Shown here: positions 9,296 to 19,135 of the stretch, one piece after another
Layout of the letters: every line of letters begins with the position of its first letter
How positions within the stretch are numbered: position 1 is the stretch's first letter
Source: DAIOEK01 sp963828285
GTDB lineage: Bacteria > Chloroflexota > Anaerolineae > Anaerolineales > Anaerolineaceae
NCBI GenBank assembly: GCA_963828285.1
Contig: CAWHEB010000001.1
Location: 372,001 to 436,000, forward strand
Direction: 5' to 3'
DNA length: 64,000 bases
Notes under the pieces: model-generated
Database searches by the model: none
What the model was told of the DNA's origin: nothing
Seen by the model: the letters and a program-made list of their open reading frames with translations, nothing else
Made by a program: the position numbers and the translations under genes

Positions 9296-10360
9296 TTATT
9301 GATATCGAATCCTTGGGTCGATAATCCCATATAGAATATCTACAATAAGATTCCCCAGCACCAAGACAACACAACTAAACATGGTTACACCCAGGACCGA
9401 AACAACATCCAGTGACAGAGCTGAAGTCGCCAGAAATGACCCCATTCCAGGGAAATTAAAAACTGTTTCAGTAATTACTACCCCATTAAGTAAACCAATG
9501 ATCATCAATGCCCCTACAGTTACAACTGGGATCAACGCATTAGGTACCGCATGCCGTTTGATAACCATGTCTTCCCATAATCCTTTCGCTCTGGCTGTTG
9601 TTATGTAGTCTTTCCGAAGTACGTCTAACATGGATGACCTGGTCAATCTCATTAAGTAAGCCCAATTCAGATAAGCCAAAGTTAGTACAGGAAGGATCAG
9701 GTGACGTATTGCATCCAGAAAGACATCCATCCGTAAATTCAACAGTGCATCGATCGTAACAAGATGGGTGTATTGATTAAAACCAGGGTCCTGTATTATT
9801 TGCATAGCCCAATCTGATAATCTGCCAGGAGGGAACCAACCCAACCGTGCATAAAAGAAAAGGAGCACAAGCAGGCCAAATACAAATGTTGGAATTGACC
9901 ATCCAATGATGCTGAATACCCTAAGAGATTGATCCAACCAATTGTTATGATTTACTGCCGCCACAACTCCAAACCATACGCCAATTAAAACCATTGGAAT
10001 TGACGCCCATAATGCCAGTTCTGCAGTTGCAGGTAATCTTCGTCCGATTACTTCCCAAACCCAGCTTTTTCCGGTTTTAGACCATCCCAGGCTACCTCGC
10101 AGAATTCCACCATCAATCTTTCCAGTATCAGTATCTTCGCGTCCAACAAGCCAATACCAATATTGAACTGGGACAGGGTCATTTAATCCATATTTTTCTA
10201 CCAAACCCTCCAAGGCACCCGGGTTACGTGGAATATCAGATACATACAAAGCAGCTCTTTCATATGGGGTTAATAGAGATAACATTCCAAATATGAACAT
10301 AGTCACGAAAATCAGTACAAGTGGAAGGATCAATAATCTTCGAATGATGTAATTGAACAT
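9296..10360 (-). CDS. Peptide-type ABC transporter permease (DppB/OppB family)
   Basis: 354 residues if started at the ATG at 10360 (MFNYIIRRLLILPLV), the normal beginning for this family; the open frame extends to 10408 but that part lies inside a stem-loop. It shows the family hallmarks: first helix, a periplasmic loop containing YGLNDPVPVQYWYWL, the EAA loop (TARAKGLWEDMVIKRHAVPNALIPV) and the ending VDILYGIIDPRIRY. The loop between residues 60 and 95 is that of the long OppB subclass. It pairs with the DppC-like permease downstream. Confidence 0.92.
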   Translation of the reverse strand: MFNYIIRRLLILPLVLIFVTMFIFGMLSLLTPYERAALYVSDIPRNPGALEGLVEKYGLNDPVPVQYWYWLVGREDTDTGKIDGGILRGSLGWSKTGKSWVWEVIGRRLPATAELALWASIPMVLIGVWFGVVAAVNHNNWLDQSLRVFSIIGWSIPTFVFGLLVLLFFYARLGWFPPGRLSDWAMQIIQDPGFNQYTHLVTIDALLNLRMDVFLDAIRHLILPVLTLAYLNWAYLMRLTRSSMLDVLRKDYITTARAKGLWEDMVIKRHAVPNALIPVVTVGALMIIGLLNGVVITETVFNFPGMGSFLATSALSLDVVSVLGVTMFSCVVLVLGNLIVDILYGIIDPRIRYQ

Positions 10361-10378
10361 TCTTAACCTTTTCAACTC

Positions 10379-10409
10379 ATTGCAGGGAAAGATAGACTTT
10401 CCCTGCAAT
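10379..10409 (-). terminator. Intercistronic stem-loop between binding-protein and permease genes
   Basis: A perfect 13-bp inverted repeat (ATTGCAGGGAAAG with its complement) around a five-base loop fills the gap between the binding-protein stop (10433) and the permease start (10360). No T run follows on the minus strand, so the likely role is protecting the upstream message or partly terminating, giving more binding protein than permease. Confidence 0.7.
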
Positions 10410-10432
10410 ATTTACGAACTTTAATACGCCGA

Positions 10433-12470
10433 TTAGGGTGTAACTTTGGATAAAGAATAGATCCATCCATATTCCGGGTTACCGTAAGCTGGGTTGTAGT
10501 AAAAACCATGAACCCATGTTTGGAAATAATTCGCATCTTGTTGTTGATACATCCATACATTAATGGCATTATCAGTAGCCATTTTTTGCAATTTTTCATA
10601 AATCGGTCTGCGTTTTTCAATATCTGTATAGGATGTACCTTCAGCAATTAATGCATCGATCTCTGAGGCAAGAGCTTCGGGTAACCGGATAACCCGTCCA
10701 AAAGCTCCCTGTGAATGAAGGAAAGGATGGACCCAATTATGTGGATCGTGAAAATCTTCCACCCATCCTTGAGATATGAGTGGTAATCGTCCCTGTCGTC
10801 TAGATTCCAACTGTACAGCGAACGGTAATGCCACAACCTGAACATTGAAATTAGCATTTGCTTGTTCTATTCCATTTTTCATTATCTCAAGAGCAAGTCG
10901 CCGGGTGTCATTTCCGCTGTTATAGGTCATCTGCATGTAAAAACCGCGTGTCCATACATCGTCTGTATCATCTCCTGCCGGAATTCCATCTTTATCTAGA
11001 TCGGCAAGCTTAAATTCTTGTATGCATTTTTCCATATCATAGGAGTATGGTGGCTCAGCCCCTTCTATGTAGCCGATTATTCCTTTGATGATTGGCCCTT
11101 GCGATTGTATTCCCTCTCCTGCTAATGCATCCTTGACCATTGCATCATAATCAAAACAATAGTTGAATGCTTTACGTATATGGATATCTGAGAAGAAATC
11201 TGGTGGAGCTCCGTTACCATCCAATAGCCCACTTCCCAGATATGGATTCCCTCCTTCAACATTAATATTCCAATTCATCTGCAATGGGGTCATTTGAGGT
11301 AATGGTCTAAAACGGTATGCCCTGATGTATCCATTCGGATTTACTTCCTTACAGGATGCCTCGTCGTTTTCACAATCGAATCTGAGATCAGGATTTAATT
11401 GAGGGCGGTAAACTGGAGGAGTATAAATATAATCTGCATCTCCAGCCTGAAACATGGATAATCTTGTTCCCCATTCATCGATGTTCTTAATGACAACACG
11501 TTTAATCGAGGCAATACCGGATGGTCCACCTTCCCACATAGGTTCAGTTCGCCAGTAATCCGGATTGGCGATCAGGACTGTTTCTTCACCCGGTGTCCAG
11601 TGGTCGAACATGTATGGTCCAGTACCGTTCGCAGCATTAAAGAGTTTTGTATCCTGTGCAGCCGGATCAGCAAACTTCGTCCAGGTATTACAATCTCCGT
11701 CCCAATCGCCAATTTCGGTCATCCACTCTTGATCGAGTATCGCTCCCATGAATTGTTGAGACATTAATGCAAGAAGCCAAGGAACAGGATGGTCCAGTTT
11801 GTAAGTAACCGTTCCAGCTTTATCATCTGCCACAACTTTACTCTTCACGCTTTCACAGACTTTTACCAACTCCTCTGAGGTTAGTTCCTCGTATGTGGGT
11901 TTTCCTGATAAAGCTGCTGCAAATTCTTTTATTGAAGCCAAAGCCATGTCTGAACCATAAAACGCTTCATATGTGATCGTGTTATAACCATCCAAGCGTC
12001 CTTGTAATAATGTGCGGGCGGAAGTATATGCTACATCATGGGGCTCAAGTGATCCACCTTTATGGAACTTCACATTTTTTCGAATATTGAAAACATATTC
12101 GGTGCCATCGGAATTCAGAAGTCCAATCAGTGGCAAGGGCTGGGATAAATTTGTCAGTTCTTTCCTTATCAAAGAAAACCAATCCCTCATAGATATTGAG
12201 ATGGATTGTTGTTGAAGCAGTGTCATACATATAGGCAGGGTCCATGGTTTCCTGTTCCCCTGCGCCAGTGATAACCATCAGTGTGTCCGGATTTTTAAAT
12301 TCCGGTGTTATATTACTTCCTGTTTGTGGTGCAACCGTAGATACCACTTCCACCTCTGTACCTGGCACAGCGGTTGATCCAGTAGCTGGCTTTTCAACGG
12401 GTTGACAGGCAGCAAGTATAAGACTTGCAATCAACAAAATTGAGCTTAAGATTACCAATTTTTGACGCAT
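10433..12470 (-). CDS. Peptide/oligopeptide ABC transporter substrate-binding lipoprotein (one frameshift)
   Basis: SBP_bac_5 type protein of about 678 residues, split by a single-base break near 12115. The N-terminal part carries a lipoprotein signal ending LILAAC (Cys22), a Thr/Val-rich spacer, then DTLMVITGAGEQETMDPA. The frame changes after LATDWT and resumes at LNSDGTEYVFNIRKNVKFH; dropping one base restores both the family sequence and a GACTC. Further hallmarks are NGTGPYMFDHWTPGEE and a C-terminal DANYFQTW. ATG at 12470 follows AAGGAG by six bases and is preferred over 12515. It captures a peptide or similar ligand for the permeases downstream. The gene may be intact in the organism. 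Confidence 0.85.
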
Positions 12471-12595
12471 CTCCATCTCCTTTTTGGATTTTTTCACAGG
12501 TTCGTCTATCCCCATGAAACAGATTATTTTCTAGACCAGTAAAATTTAATATTCCTGGCAATATACTGGTCCTAGAATTAGGTTAAATTAAACAA

Positions 12596-12622
12596 TCCCC
12601 TGAAGCATTGTCCTTCAGGGGA
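12596..12622 (-). terminator. Intrinsic terminator of the sensor/regulator operon
   Basis: TCCCCTGAAG / CTTCAGGGGA, a perfect 10-bp stem with a seven-base loop, lies 34 bases past the response-regulator stop. On the minus strand it is followed by TTGTTTAATTT, a T-rich tract suited to intrinsic termination. It also separates this operon from the peptide ABC operon beginning at 12470. Confidence 0.8.
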
Positions 12623-12655
12623 ATGTTAAGACTGGTCAGATGTCCAGATTAATAG

Positions 12656-13291
12656 TTATCGTATAAGTTTATTTCTTAATGCCAGCGTTATTGCCTCTCC
12701 TCTATTAGTCACACCTAACTTATTTAAGATATTGCTGACATGTGCTCGTGCTGTTGACCTGCTGATGATCAAGCGGGAAGCAATCTCCGGATTGCTCAAA
12801 CCTTCGACGATTAAAGCAAGGACTTCTTTTTCCCGCTGGGTTAAGTCATCACCAGGTGATGGAAATTGATCACGATACAAAGCTTGGGTTATTTCAGGAG
12901 CCATGGTCGGTTTACCTGCACAACCCTTACGAATAGCATCGATCAGTTCCTCACCTGTTACATTCTTCAATAGATAACTGATTGCGCCCTCCATGATTAC
13001 CTGATGTACTAATTCTTTTTCTTGATAGCTGGTTAACGCAATTACCTGTGTATTTGGGAATTTCTTCTTGATCATACGGGTAGCTTGTATTCCATCCAGT
13101 TTGGGCATCATTAAATCCATCAGTACAATATCAGGAGTGACTTGCTCGCAAACACGAACGGCCTCTTCGCCATCGGCAGCTTCACCAACCAATTCAATAT
13201 CGATAGAAGTACTTAGAAATGATGCCAATCCGCGTCGAACCATATCGTGATCATCAACGATCATCAGTCGAATCTTCTTGTCATTCAACAT
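12656..13291 (-). CDS. LuxR/NarL-family response regulator
   Basis: 211 residues: receiver domain 1-125 with acidic pocket DDHD, phosphoacceptor VLMDLMMPKLDG (Asp57) and conserved Lys in YLLKNVTG; then a linker and a LuxR helix-turn-helix (LTQREKEVLALIVEGLSNPEIASRL, split in use here for length) ending with NKLGVTNRGEA. It binds DNA after phosphorylation by the sensor kinase encoded directly upstream, whose stop overlaps its start by 11 bases. Targets may include the adjoining peptide transporter, but no binding site could be identified. Confidence 0.93.
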   Translation of the reverse strand: MLNDKKIRLMIVDDHDMVRRGLASFLSTSIDIELVGEAADGEEAVRVCEQVTPDIVLMDLMMPKLDGIQATRMIKKKFPNTQVIALTSYQEKELVHQVIMEGAISYLLKNVTGEELIDAIRKGCAGKPTMAPEITQALYRDQFPSPGDDLTQREKEVLALIVEGLSNPEIASRLIISRSTARAHVSNILNKLGVTNRGEAITLALRNKLIR

Positions 13292-16200
13292 GAATAAACT
13301 CCTCCCCTATCCAGCTTATTGTCATTAATGTGCCTTTACCAGGAGTACTCTGAATATCCAAATCGGCACCGATGGATTCAGCTCTCTCGCGCATATTATA
13401 CAATCCAAAGTGATCTGGCGAAATAGATTTTAGTTTGAATCCGCAACCATCGTCTTCAACTTTCATAACAATCTTAGTAAGATTATCTTGGATGATATCC
13501 TTCCTATTCAAAATCACACGGTGACAGCGAATCCATACTTTTTTTGCCCGAGCATGTTTAACAATATTTGTGAGAGCTTCCTGGGCAATTCGGTACAAAG
13601 CTAGATTTGTATTGCTATCCAGTGATATGGATGAATCAATTTCTAGCTTGATATCCAAACCAGTTCTACCTATGACGGCTTCCGATAATTGTTTCAAAAG
13701 ATCGGCAAGTTTAGCTTCTGCCATTGCAGATGGGCGCAATTCCATTAATAATGAACGCATTTCTGCTAACGCCCCGCGAGTTAATTGTCTTATCTCTTGT
13801 ATCAGCTTCTTGCCTTCCTTTGGATTATTCTCCCAAACACTTGGAAAAGCTTCAGCAAGCAAGCTTGCAGAGAATAATGTTTGCGTTACAGCGTCGTGCA
13901 GATCCCTAGCGAGTCGATTCCGTTCATTCAACATAGCCAATTCTTCAGCATTCTGTCGCAATCGTGAATTTCCGAGAGCCAATGCAATTTGTTCCGAATA
14001 AGAATAAAGAACTTCAACTTCATCATCATTCCAATCCATATTTTTATACATGAGAATCAGAAGGACAGCTTCAACTCTATCTTCAAGAAAAATTGGATAA
14101 GCGATACCAGATTGATATTTGTTCAGAACGGTATCATTTCCTTGGTTTATTCCATTTATTCTCCAATCCTCGGGATGGATTTTTATATGATGACCGCTTT
14201 TTGTAACAATATTATTAATACCCCTGAGACTATCAATATTAACCTCTTGGTCAAGTAGACTCTGTGAAGTTTTTATTAGCAAATCCTCAGGTGCGGGATT
14301 TTCGCTGCAGCATCTCATGATAAGGACTAAATCTGCCGATGATAATTCCCGAATTTGGTCTGCAATAAACTTTAATAATTCTTCAATTGATTGGTTTGAG
14401 TTGATCCTTATGAGAACATCTCTTAGTCCTTCAGCTACTTTCCTACGCTGATTTATTTCTCTTGTTCTCATTTCGACAATCTCAATAAGTTCTTTATTTC
14501 GTTTTCTCATGACTTTGGTTCTTAAAAATAAGCCTGAGGAAACCATTCCGAACAAAACAATACCACTAAAAATAATGAAGAGTTGGTTCTCCCATAACGG
14601 AGGTACGACCGTCACATCCAGTATTTTTTGTTCTCGAACTATTTTTCCGCTTTCGTTGATACTTCGAATCTGTAGGGCATAAACTCCCCCGGGTATATTA
14701 GTATATCTTCCAGATCCGCTATTTTTCACATAAACCCAATTTTGCTCAAACGGGAATAATCTATACGCAAATCGATGATTATCAGTGATCGAAGATGGTT
14801 CATTCTGAAATGAAAATTCAAAATAATTTTTGGGCCAATTTAATTGAATAGAATTCAACTTCTCCAATGGTGTATTTGGTAGAATTGTTTCCCCCGCCTG
14901 ACTTAACGAAATTAATAATATTCTTGGGTGAAAAGAATTCTTAATGATCTGATTGGGATGGAAAAAAGTTACTCCAGATAATCCACCAAGATATAAATTC
15001 CCGGAATTATCTTTAACACTGCTACCCTGTAAAAATTCATTTCCCGGCAGTCCGTCTTTCAGATCATAATTCGTAAAAGTATCTTCTTTTGGATCAAATC
15101 GGCTAATACCTTTATTCGTACTCAACCATAAATTATGTTGTTCATCCTCCAGAATTGAATAAATGACATCATTTGGGAGTCCATCCTTCTCTCTATAATT
15201 AGTGAACTGCTTATTTGCTTCATCTAATTTATTCAAGCCTGCGCCAGTACCAAGCCACAGTATTCCGGATTTATCCCGATATATTTCCAGGACACGATAA
15301 TCGCTCAATCCACCTCTTTTGTTTGGAGATGGAAGGTAATTTTCATAATTGGATGTTTTTATATTCAGCTTTGTTAACCCCTTATCTGTACCTATCCATA
15401 AGATATCCTCTTCGTCGGAGAAAAGCGACCAAACTTTATCACTAGTTAACCATTGGGAATACCCTTTTAAATATTCGAAATGCTCAACTCTACCAGATTT
15501 GGAGTTGTAATAGTAAATACCTGAGTTCGATGTGCCTATCCAAAGGTTATCATATTTATCTTGGCATATCGCCAGGACCACGACATCATTTTGTTCTGGT
15601 ATTTGTCTAAGTTCGAATTCTTCTACCTCAACAAGAGGTTCCAATTGGATTGTGGAAAATATCTGCCCTTCCGGATCATAAGTACTTAAACCCGAATTTG
15701 TTCCAATCCACAATTCACCTTTTTTACTAATAAATAATGTTCTTACATAATCATTTGTCAGACTGGTTGGATCTCCTGGAATGTTCTGAAAATGCTTGAT
15801 TCGTCCTGTCGCTAGATCAATCTGATTTAATCCGTCCCCATCAGTTCCCACCCAGAGATCATTCTTATTTCCCAAAGCCATTGACAATATTGATGATTTG
15901 CTTAAGGAAGAGTCATTCCAAGGTGATAAAACTAAATTATGGAATTGATTTCGAAGGGGGTCCAACAGGTTTACATAACCTGAATCAGTTCCTATCCATA
16001 AAATTCCTGATTCGTCTTGCAAAAAACATAATATCCGGTCTTCGCTTATGGCATATAAATCACCCGGATTAGAAATGATCTGTTCGACCAGTTCGTGTCC
16101 TGGAGAAATTCTGAAAATACCATGACCCAATGTTCCAATCCAAATATTTCCGTTTTCTGTTTCTAATATATCTGAAACATTTACTCTTTCATCAGCAGAT

Positions 16201-17099
16201 ATTCTGTTAATAAGAACAACTTCCTTAACAATATTAGAAACCAGATCAAGCAAGTAAAGCCCTGTGTTACTTCCTATCCATAGTACATTATTTTTTACAT
16301 AGAGAATATTGATTATGCTTCTAGAAATTATTACTGGAATATTTTTGGATGATCTAAAATTGGTAAACAATTCTGTTTGAGGATCGAATTTATCCAATCC
16401 ATATGAAGTTCCTACCCAAACCATATCATTTTGATCAATAGCTATTGTGTGGACATCATTGTTGGAAATACTATTTGAAATTGTATTTGTCTTTAAAAAT
16501 CGTTTTATAGTATTTCCAACAGGGTCAAATTGTATCAAACCTCCTCCAATAGTTCCGATCCATAATTTGCCGTTATTATCTATAGCAATTGATTGGAGAA
16601 AATCACTAGATAACGAAAAAGAATCCTCAGGGTCATAGCGAATGCTTCGGAATTTGCCTGTCGCGCGATCAAGGGCATTTAACCCGCCTCCATTAGTCCC
16701 AATCCACAAAGTTTCGTCAGGTCCTTCGACTATAGCTGTAATATCGTTGTAACTAATACTGTAAGGATCATCAGGATCATTCTTAAATACAGTAATAGTC
16801 TTCCCATCATACTTATTCAATCCATCTTCAGTGCCCAGCCAGATATATCCAAATTTATCCTGAAACATACAATTTATAACACTCTGAGAAATTCCATCTT
16901 CGCCAGTAAGATGTGAAAACTTAAGTGAGTTTATTGGGAAATTTGTCGGAAGACTATTGGATTTACTCGTATTACTAGATACTGTACTGTTTGTGATGTT
17001 ACCAGATTCTGTGAAAGTATATTTATCTGTGGGAGTAGAGATACAAGAAGACAATATGATGAGACAGAAAACCATTCGATTAATATGCTTGAAAAACAT
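13281..17099 (-). CDS. Two-propeller (Reg_prop) lipoprotein sensor histidine kinase
   Basis: 1272 residues. A lipobox-like leader (LIILSSC, Cys19) is followed by about 14 repeats of the two-component-regulator propeller motif (variants of LWIGTxxGLxxxD, from IWLGTEDGLNKYD to LYLGGLSGV), enough for two seven-bladed propellers. Then come a Y_Y_Y domain (about 730-800), one membrane helix (LFIIFSGIVLFGMVSSGLFL), a GAF-like segment, a HisKA_3 dimerisation domain with phosphoacceptor in LARDLHDAVTQTLF, and an HATPase domain with EALTNIVKHA, EDDGCGF and GLYNMRERAE. This architecture senses extracellular glycans in Bacteroidetes. Here it is tied to a LuxR-type regulator by an 11-base overlap. The ligand is unknown; the adjacent peptide importer is one clue. 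Confidence 0.93.
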   Translation of the reverse strand: MFFKHINRMVFCLIILSSCISTPTDKYTFTESGNITNSTVSSNTSKSNSLPTNFPINSLKFSHLTGEDGISQSVINCMFQDKFGYIWLGTEDGLNKYDGKTITVFKNDPDDPYSISYNDITAIVEGPDETLWIGTNGGGLNALDRATGKFRSIRYDPEDSFSLSSDFLQSIAIDNNGKLWIGTIGGGLIQFDPVGNTIKRFLKTNTISNSISNNDVHTIAIDQNDMVWVGTSYGLDKFDPQTELFTNFRSSKNIPVIISRSIINILYVKNNVLWIGSNTGLYLLDLVSNIVKEVVLINRISADERVNVSDILETENGNIWIGTLGHGIFRISPGHELVEQIISNPGDLYAISEDRILCFLQDESGILWIGTDSGYVNLLDPLRNQFHNLVLSPWNDSSLSKSSILSMALGNKNDLWVGTDGDGLNQIDLATGRIKHFQNIPGDPTSLTNDYVRTLFISKKGELWIGTNSGLSTYDPEGQIFSTIQLEPLVEVEEFELRQIPEQNDVVVLAICQDKYDNLWIGTSNSGIYYYNSKSGRVEHFEYLKGYSQWLTSDKVWSLFSDEEDILWIGTDKGLTKLNIKTSNYENYLPSPNKRGGLSDYRVLEIYRDKSGILWLGTGAGLNKLDEANKQFTNYREKDGLPNDVIYSILEDEQHNLWLSTNKGISRFDPKEDTFTNYDLKDGLPGNEFLQGSSVKDNSGNLYLGGLSGVTFFHPNQIIKNSFHPRILLISLSQAGETILPNTPLEKLNSIQLNWPKNYFEFSFQNEPSSITDNHRFAYRLFPFEQNWVYVKNSGSGRYTNIPGGVYALQIRSINESGKIVREQKILDVTVVPPLWENQLFIIFSGIVLFGMVSSGLFLRTKVMRKRNKELIEIVEMRTREINQRRKVAEGLRDVLIRINSNQSIEELLKFIADQIRELSSADLVLIMRCCSENPAPEDLLIKTSQSLLDQEVNIDSLRGINNIVTKSGHHIKIHPEDWRINGINQGNDTVLNKYQSGIAYPIFLEDRVEAVLLILMYKNMDWNDDEVEVLYSYSEQIALALGNSRLRQNAEELAMLNERNRLARDLHDAVTQTLFSASLLAEAFPSVWENNPKEGKKLIQEIRQLTRGALAEMRSLLMELRPSAMAEAKLADLLKQLSEAVIGRTGLDIKLEIDSSISLDSNTNLALYRIAQEALTNIVKHARAKKVWIRCHRVILNRKDIIQDNLTKIVMKVEDDGCGFKLKSISPDHFGLYNMRERAESIGADLDIQSTPGKGTLMTISWIGEEFIHVE

Positions 17100-17332
17100 A
17101 TGATTTTTTCACCCACGGAAAATTATTATCAATCTTTTAATAATATGGGACTACTGACCACTCAACCATTAGACAACTGTCCAATTTTTATATGAGAAAG
17201 ATTATTATTAATTTGTTAGCTTTTTAAATAATAATGTTTCATAAAGCAAGTCCAGATAATTAGAATAGAAAGACAATCTATTGATATATCATCAAATTAT
17301 TTAGAGGTAGATGGTTACTACGAGGAGGATTT

Positions 17333-17905
17333 GTGAAATATAACAACGTGTCAACATTCGAAGATCCGCCGCTCGCGCAAGAATTATTTAGCAGTACAAA
17401 ATGGAGCTGGTTATGGATTATTTTCCGCATCTATCTGGGTTACTCTTGGATCACGTCAGGAATCGGAAAACTTGACAGTCCTGGTTGGACCCAAACGGGA
17501 GATGCATTAAAATCCTTCTGGGAACGCGCGGTTGCCATTCCAGATGCGCCTGCCCGTCCATTGATCACATTTGGATGGTATAGAACATTCCTTCAATCCA
17601 TGTTGGATAGTGGAGCATACACCTGGTTTTCGAAATTGGTAATTGCCGGAGAATTATTGATAGGAGTCGCACTTATTCTTGGCATCTTTACTGGAATTGC
17701 AGCTTTTTTCGGAGGTTTCTTGAATTGGAACTTCATGATGGCCGGATCTGCGAGTACAAATCCGGTTTTATTTGCTATAGCCATTTTAATCATTATGGGT
17801 TGGAAAGTAGCAGGTTGGTGGGGATTGGATCGATGGGTACTTCCCGCATTGGGTACTCCCTGGCAACCTGGAAAGTTGTTCAGGAAAAAGAAAGTTAGTA
17901 AATAA
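17333..17905 (+). CDS. DoxX-like membrane protein
   Basis: 190 residues starting with GTG behind a strong GAGGAGG. Four hydrophobic segments, the first with WLWIIFRIYLGYSWITSGIGKL, match the DoxX/TQO-small-subunit-like family; later segments hold GELLIGVALILGIFTGIAAFFGGFLN and a C-terminal Lys-rich tail. Members are quinone- or thiosulfate-linked or of unknown function. It stands alone, divergent from the sensor kinase and convergent with the oxidoreductase gene, so context says little about its job. Confidence 0.8.
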   Translation: MKYNNVSTFEDPPLAQELFSSTKWSWLWIIFRIYLGYSWITSGIGKLDSPGWTQTGDALKSFWERAVAIPDAPARPLITFGWYRTFLQSMLDSGAYTWFSKLVIAGELLIGVALILGIFTGIAAFFGGFLNWNFMMAGSASTNPVLFAIAILIIMGWKVAGWWGLDRWVLPALGTPWQPGKLFRKKKVSK

Positions 17906-17986
17906 CAATCCAATGTTAGTCCAATTATTAATTGAACATGCAATTGGCTGAAAAAGTTCCAAAATTATTAATTATGAAGGTATGAA

Positions 17987-18976
17987 CTATTCTCCAGGAT
18001 ATATTAATCCCCATTGATCACGTAGGTTATCCATGATCTTCATAATTTCATAAGTCTCGTCCAAAGAGATAATTGTACTTTCAAGTTTTCCTTTTTGAAT
18101 ACAGGTAATCACCTCTAAAGCCTCATATTCGTATCCATTAAAGTTCTCCAGTGGTATCTCAATTACTTCTGGAATATGATTCTCCCGATAAATAGTCATC
18201 ATCGTAGGTTTGTACCATGGATCATGGATATCTATCCTTCCCAGAGTTCCGAATATCGTTGCTTCTCTGTTTTCATAAGAAATCTGTGATGAAATAATTG
18301 AAGCTATTGCACCATCAGGAAATTTTAACTGACAAGCAGAGATTAAGTCCGATCCGGTGTGACCAATCATCGATTGCCCCGTCACCTTTTCCGGTTTCCC
18401 AAATAAGTTGAAAGCAAGTGATATTCCATAGACGCCCAGGTCCAATAAGACTCCAGCCCCCAGGTTTAGGTCGTAGAACCGGTTCTTTTCATCTATTGGG
18501 AATCTGCCCGTAAAATTTACCGTCAAACCATTAGCCTTACCAATATATCCATCCCGTAAAAGTTTTCTTATCTTGATAAATATCGGAAAAAACCTGGTCC
18601 ACATTGCTTCCATGAGGAATAAGTTTTTTTTCCTTGCGAGGTCAATCACATCTTTTGCCTGTTTGGCATTGATGGTAAATGGTTTCTCACAAAGGACGTT
18701 TTTTCCAGACTCCAGGCACATCATCATATCCCGATAATGGAAAATACCCGGTGTTCCTATATATACAACATCTACATCTGGATCAGTGACAAGCGCCTGA
18801 TATCCTTCGTATATTCTGGGAATCTGAAAAATATCTCCAAAAACTTTTCCAGTAGTTTCACCTCTGGAAGCAACTGCAAGTAATTCCCCTTGTTCTGAAA
18901 TATTATTTAATGCTTGAGCAAACTTACTACTTATTCGTCCGGTTCCAAGAATTCCCCATCTAAGTCGATCTGTCAT
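17987..18976 (-). CDS. Gfo/Idh/MocA family oxidoreductase
   Basis: 329 residues from the ATG at 18976 (MTDRLRWGILGTG), chosen because GGAG lies six bases upstream; the frame extends to 19003. The Rossmann motif GILGTGRISSKFAQ binds NAD(P), and NVLCEKPFT is the signature Glu-Lys-Pro of the family, with Lys as likely catalytic base. The C-terminal half is the usual alpha/beta substrate domain (NLGAGVLLDLGVY). It oxidises or reduces a sugar, cyclitol or related diol in the cytoplasm. Isolated by neighbours of other orientation, so the substrate cannot be narrowed. Confidence 0.9.
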   Translation of the reverse strand: MTDRLRWGILGTGRISSKFAQALNNISEQGELLAVASRGETTGKVFGDIFQIPRIYEGYQALVTDPDVDVVYIGTPGIFHYRDMMMCLESGKNVLCEKPFTINAKQAKDVIDLARKKNLFLMEAMWTRFFPIFIKIRKLLRDGYIGKANGLTVNFTGRFPIDEKNRFYDLNLGAGVLLDLGVYGISLAFNLFGKPEKVTGQSMIGHTGSDLISACQLKFPDGAIASIISSQISYENREATIFGTLGRIDIHDPWYKPTMMTIYRENHIPEVIEIPLENFNGYEYEALEVITCIQKGKLESTIISLDETYEIMKIMDNLRDQWGLIYPGE

Positions 18977-19080
18977 TATTGCTCCGTTGCAGTATGAATT
19001 CAACTAAAGTGTAACTCGAAAACTCTATCAATCAAGTGAATTGTATTTGGTCATTGGATATTTATGAAAAACCTTAAGGA

Positions 19081-19111
19081 AAACTCCCTCTCGGAGACCT
19101 GGAGGGAGTTT
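19081..19111 (-). terminator. Intrinsic terminator of the GH99-like/phosphoesterase gene
   Basis: AAACTCCCTC / GAGGGAGTTT is a perfect 10-bp stem with an 11-base loop. It lies 25 bases beyond the minus-strand stop at 19136 and is followed on that strand by TTTTCC and, further on, TTTTTC. It ends the downstream side of the secreted-protein gene. Confidence 0.82.
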
Positions 19112-19135
19112 CATTATTGATTTTATATGAACAAA

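Noticed and set aside
13281..17099. Tandem repeats suggesting a recent duplication
   Set aside because: The 14 LWIGT-type blades are diverged at DNA level and are the normal structure of Reg_prop sensors.
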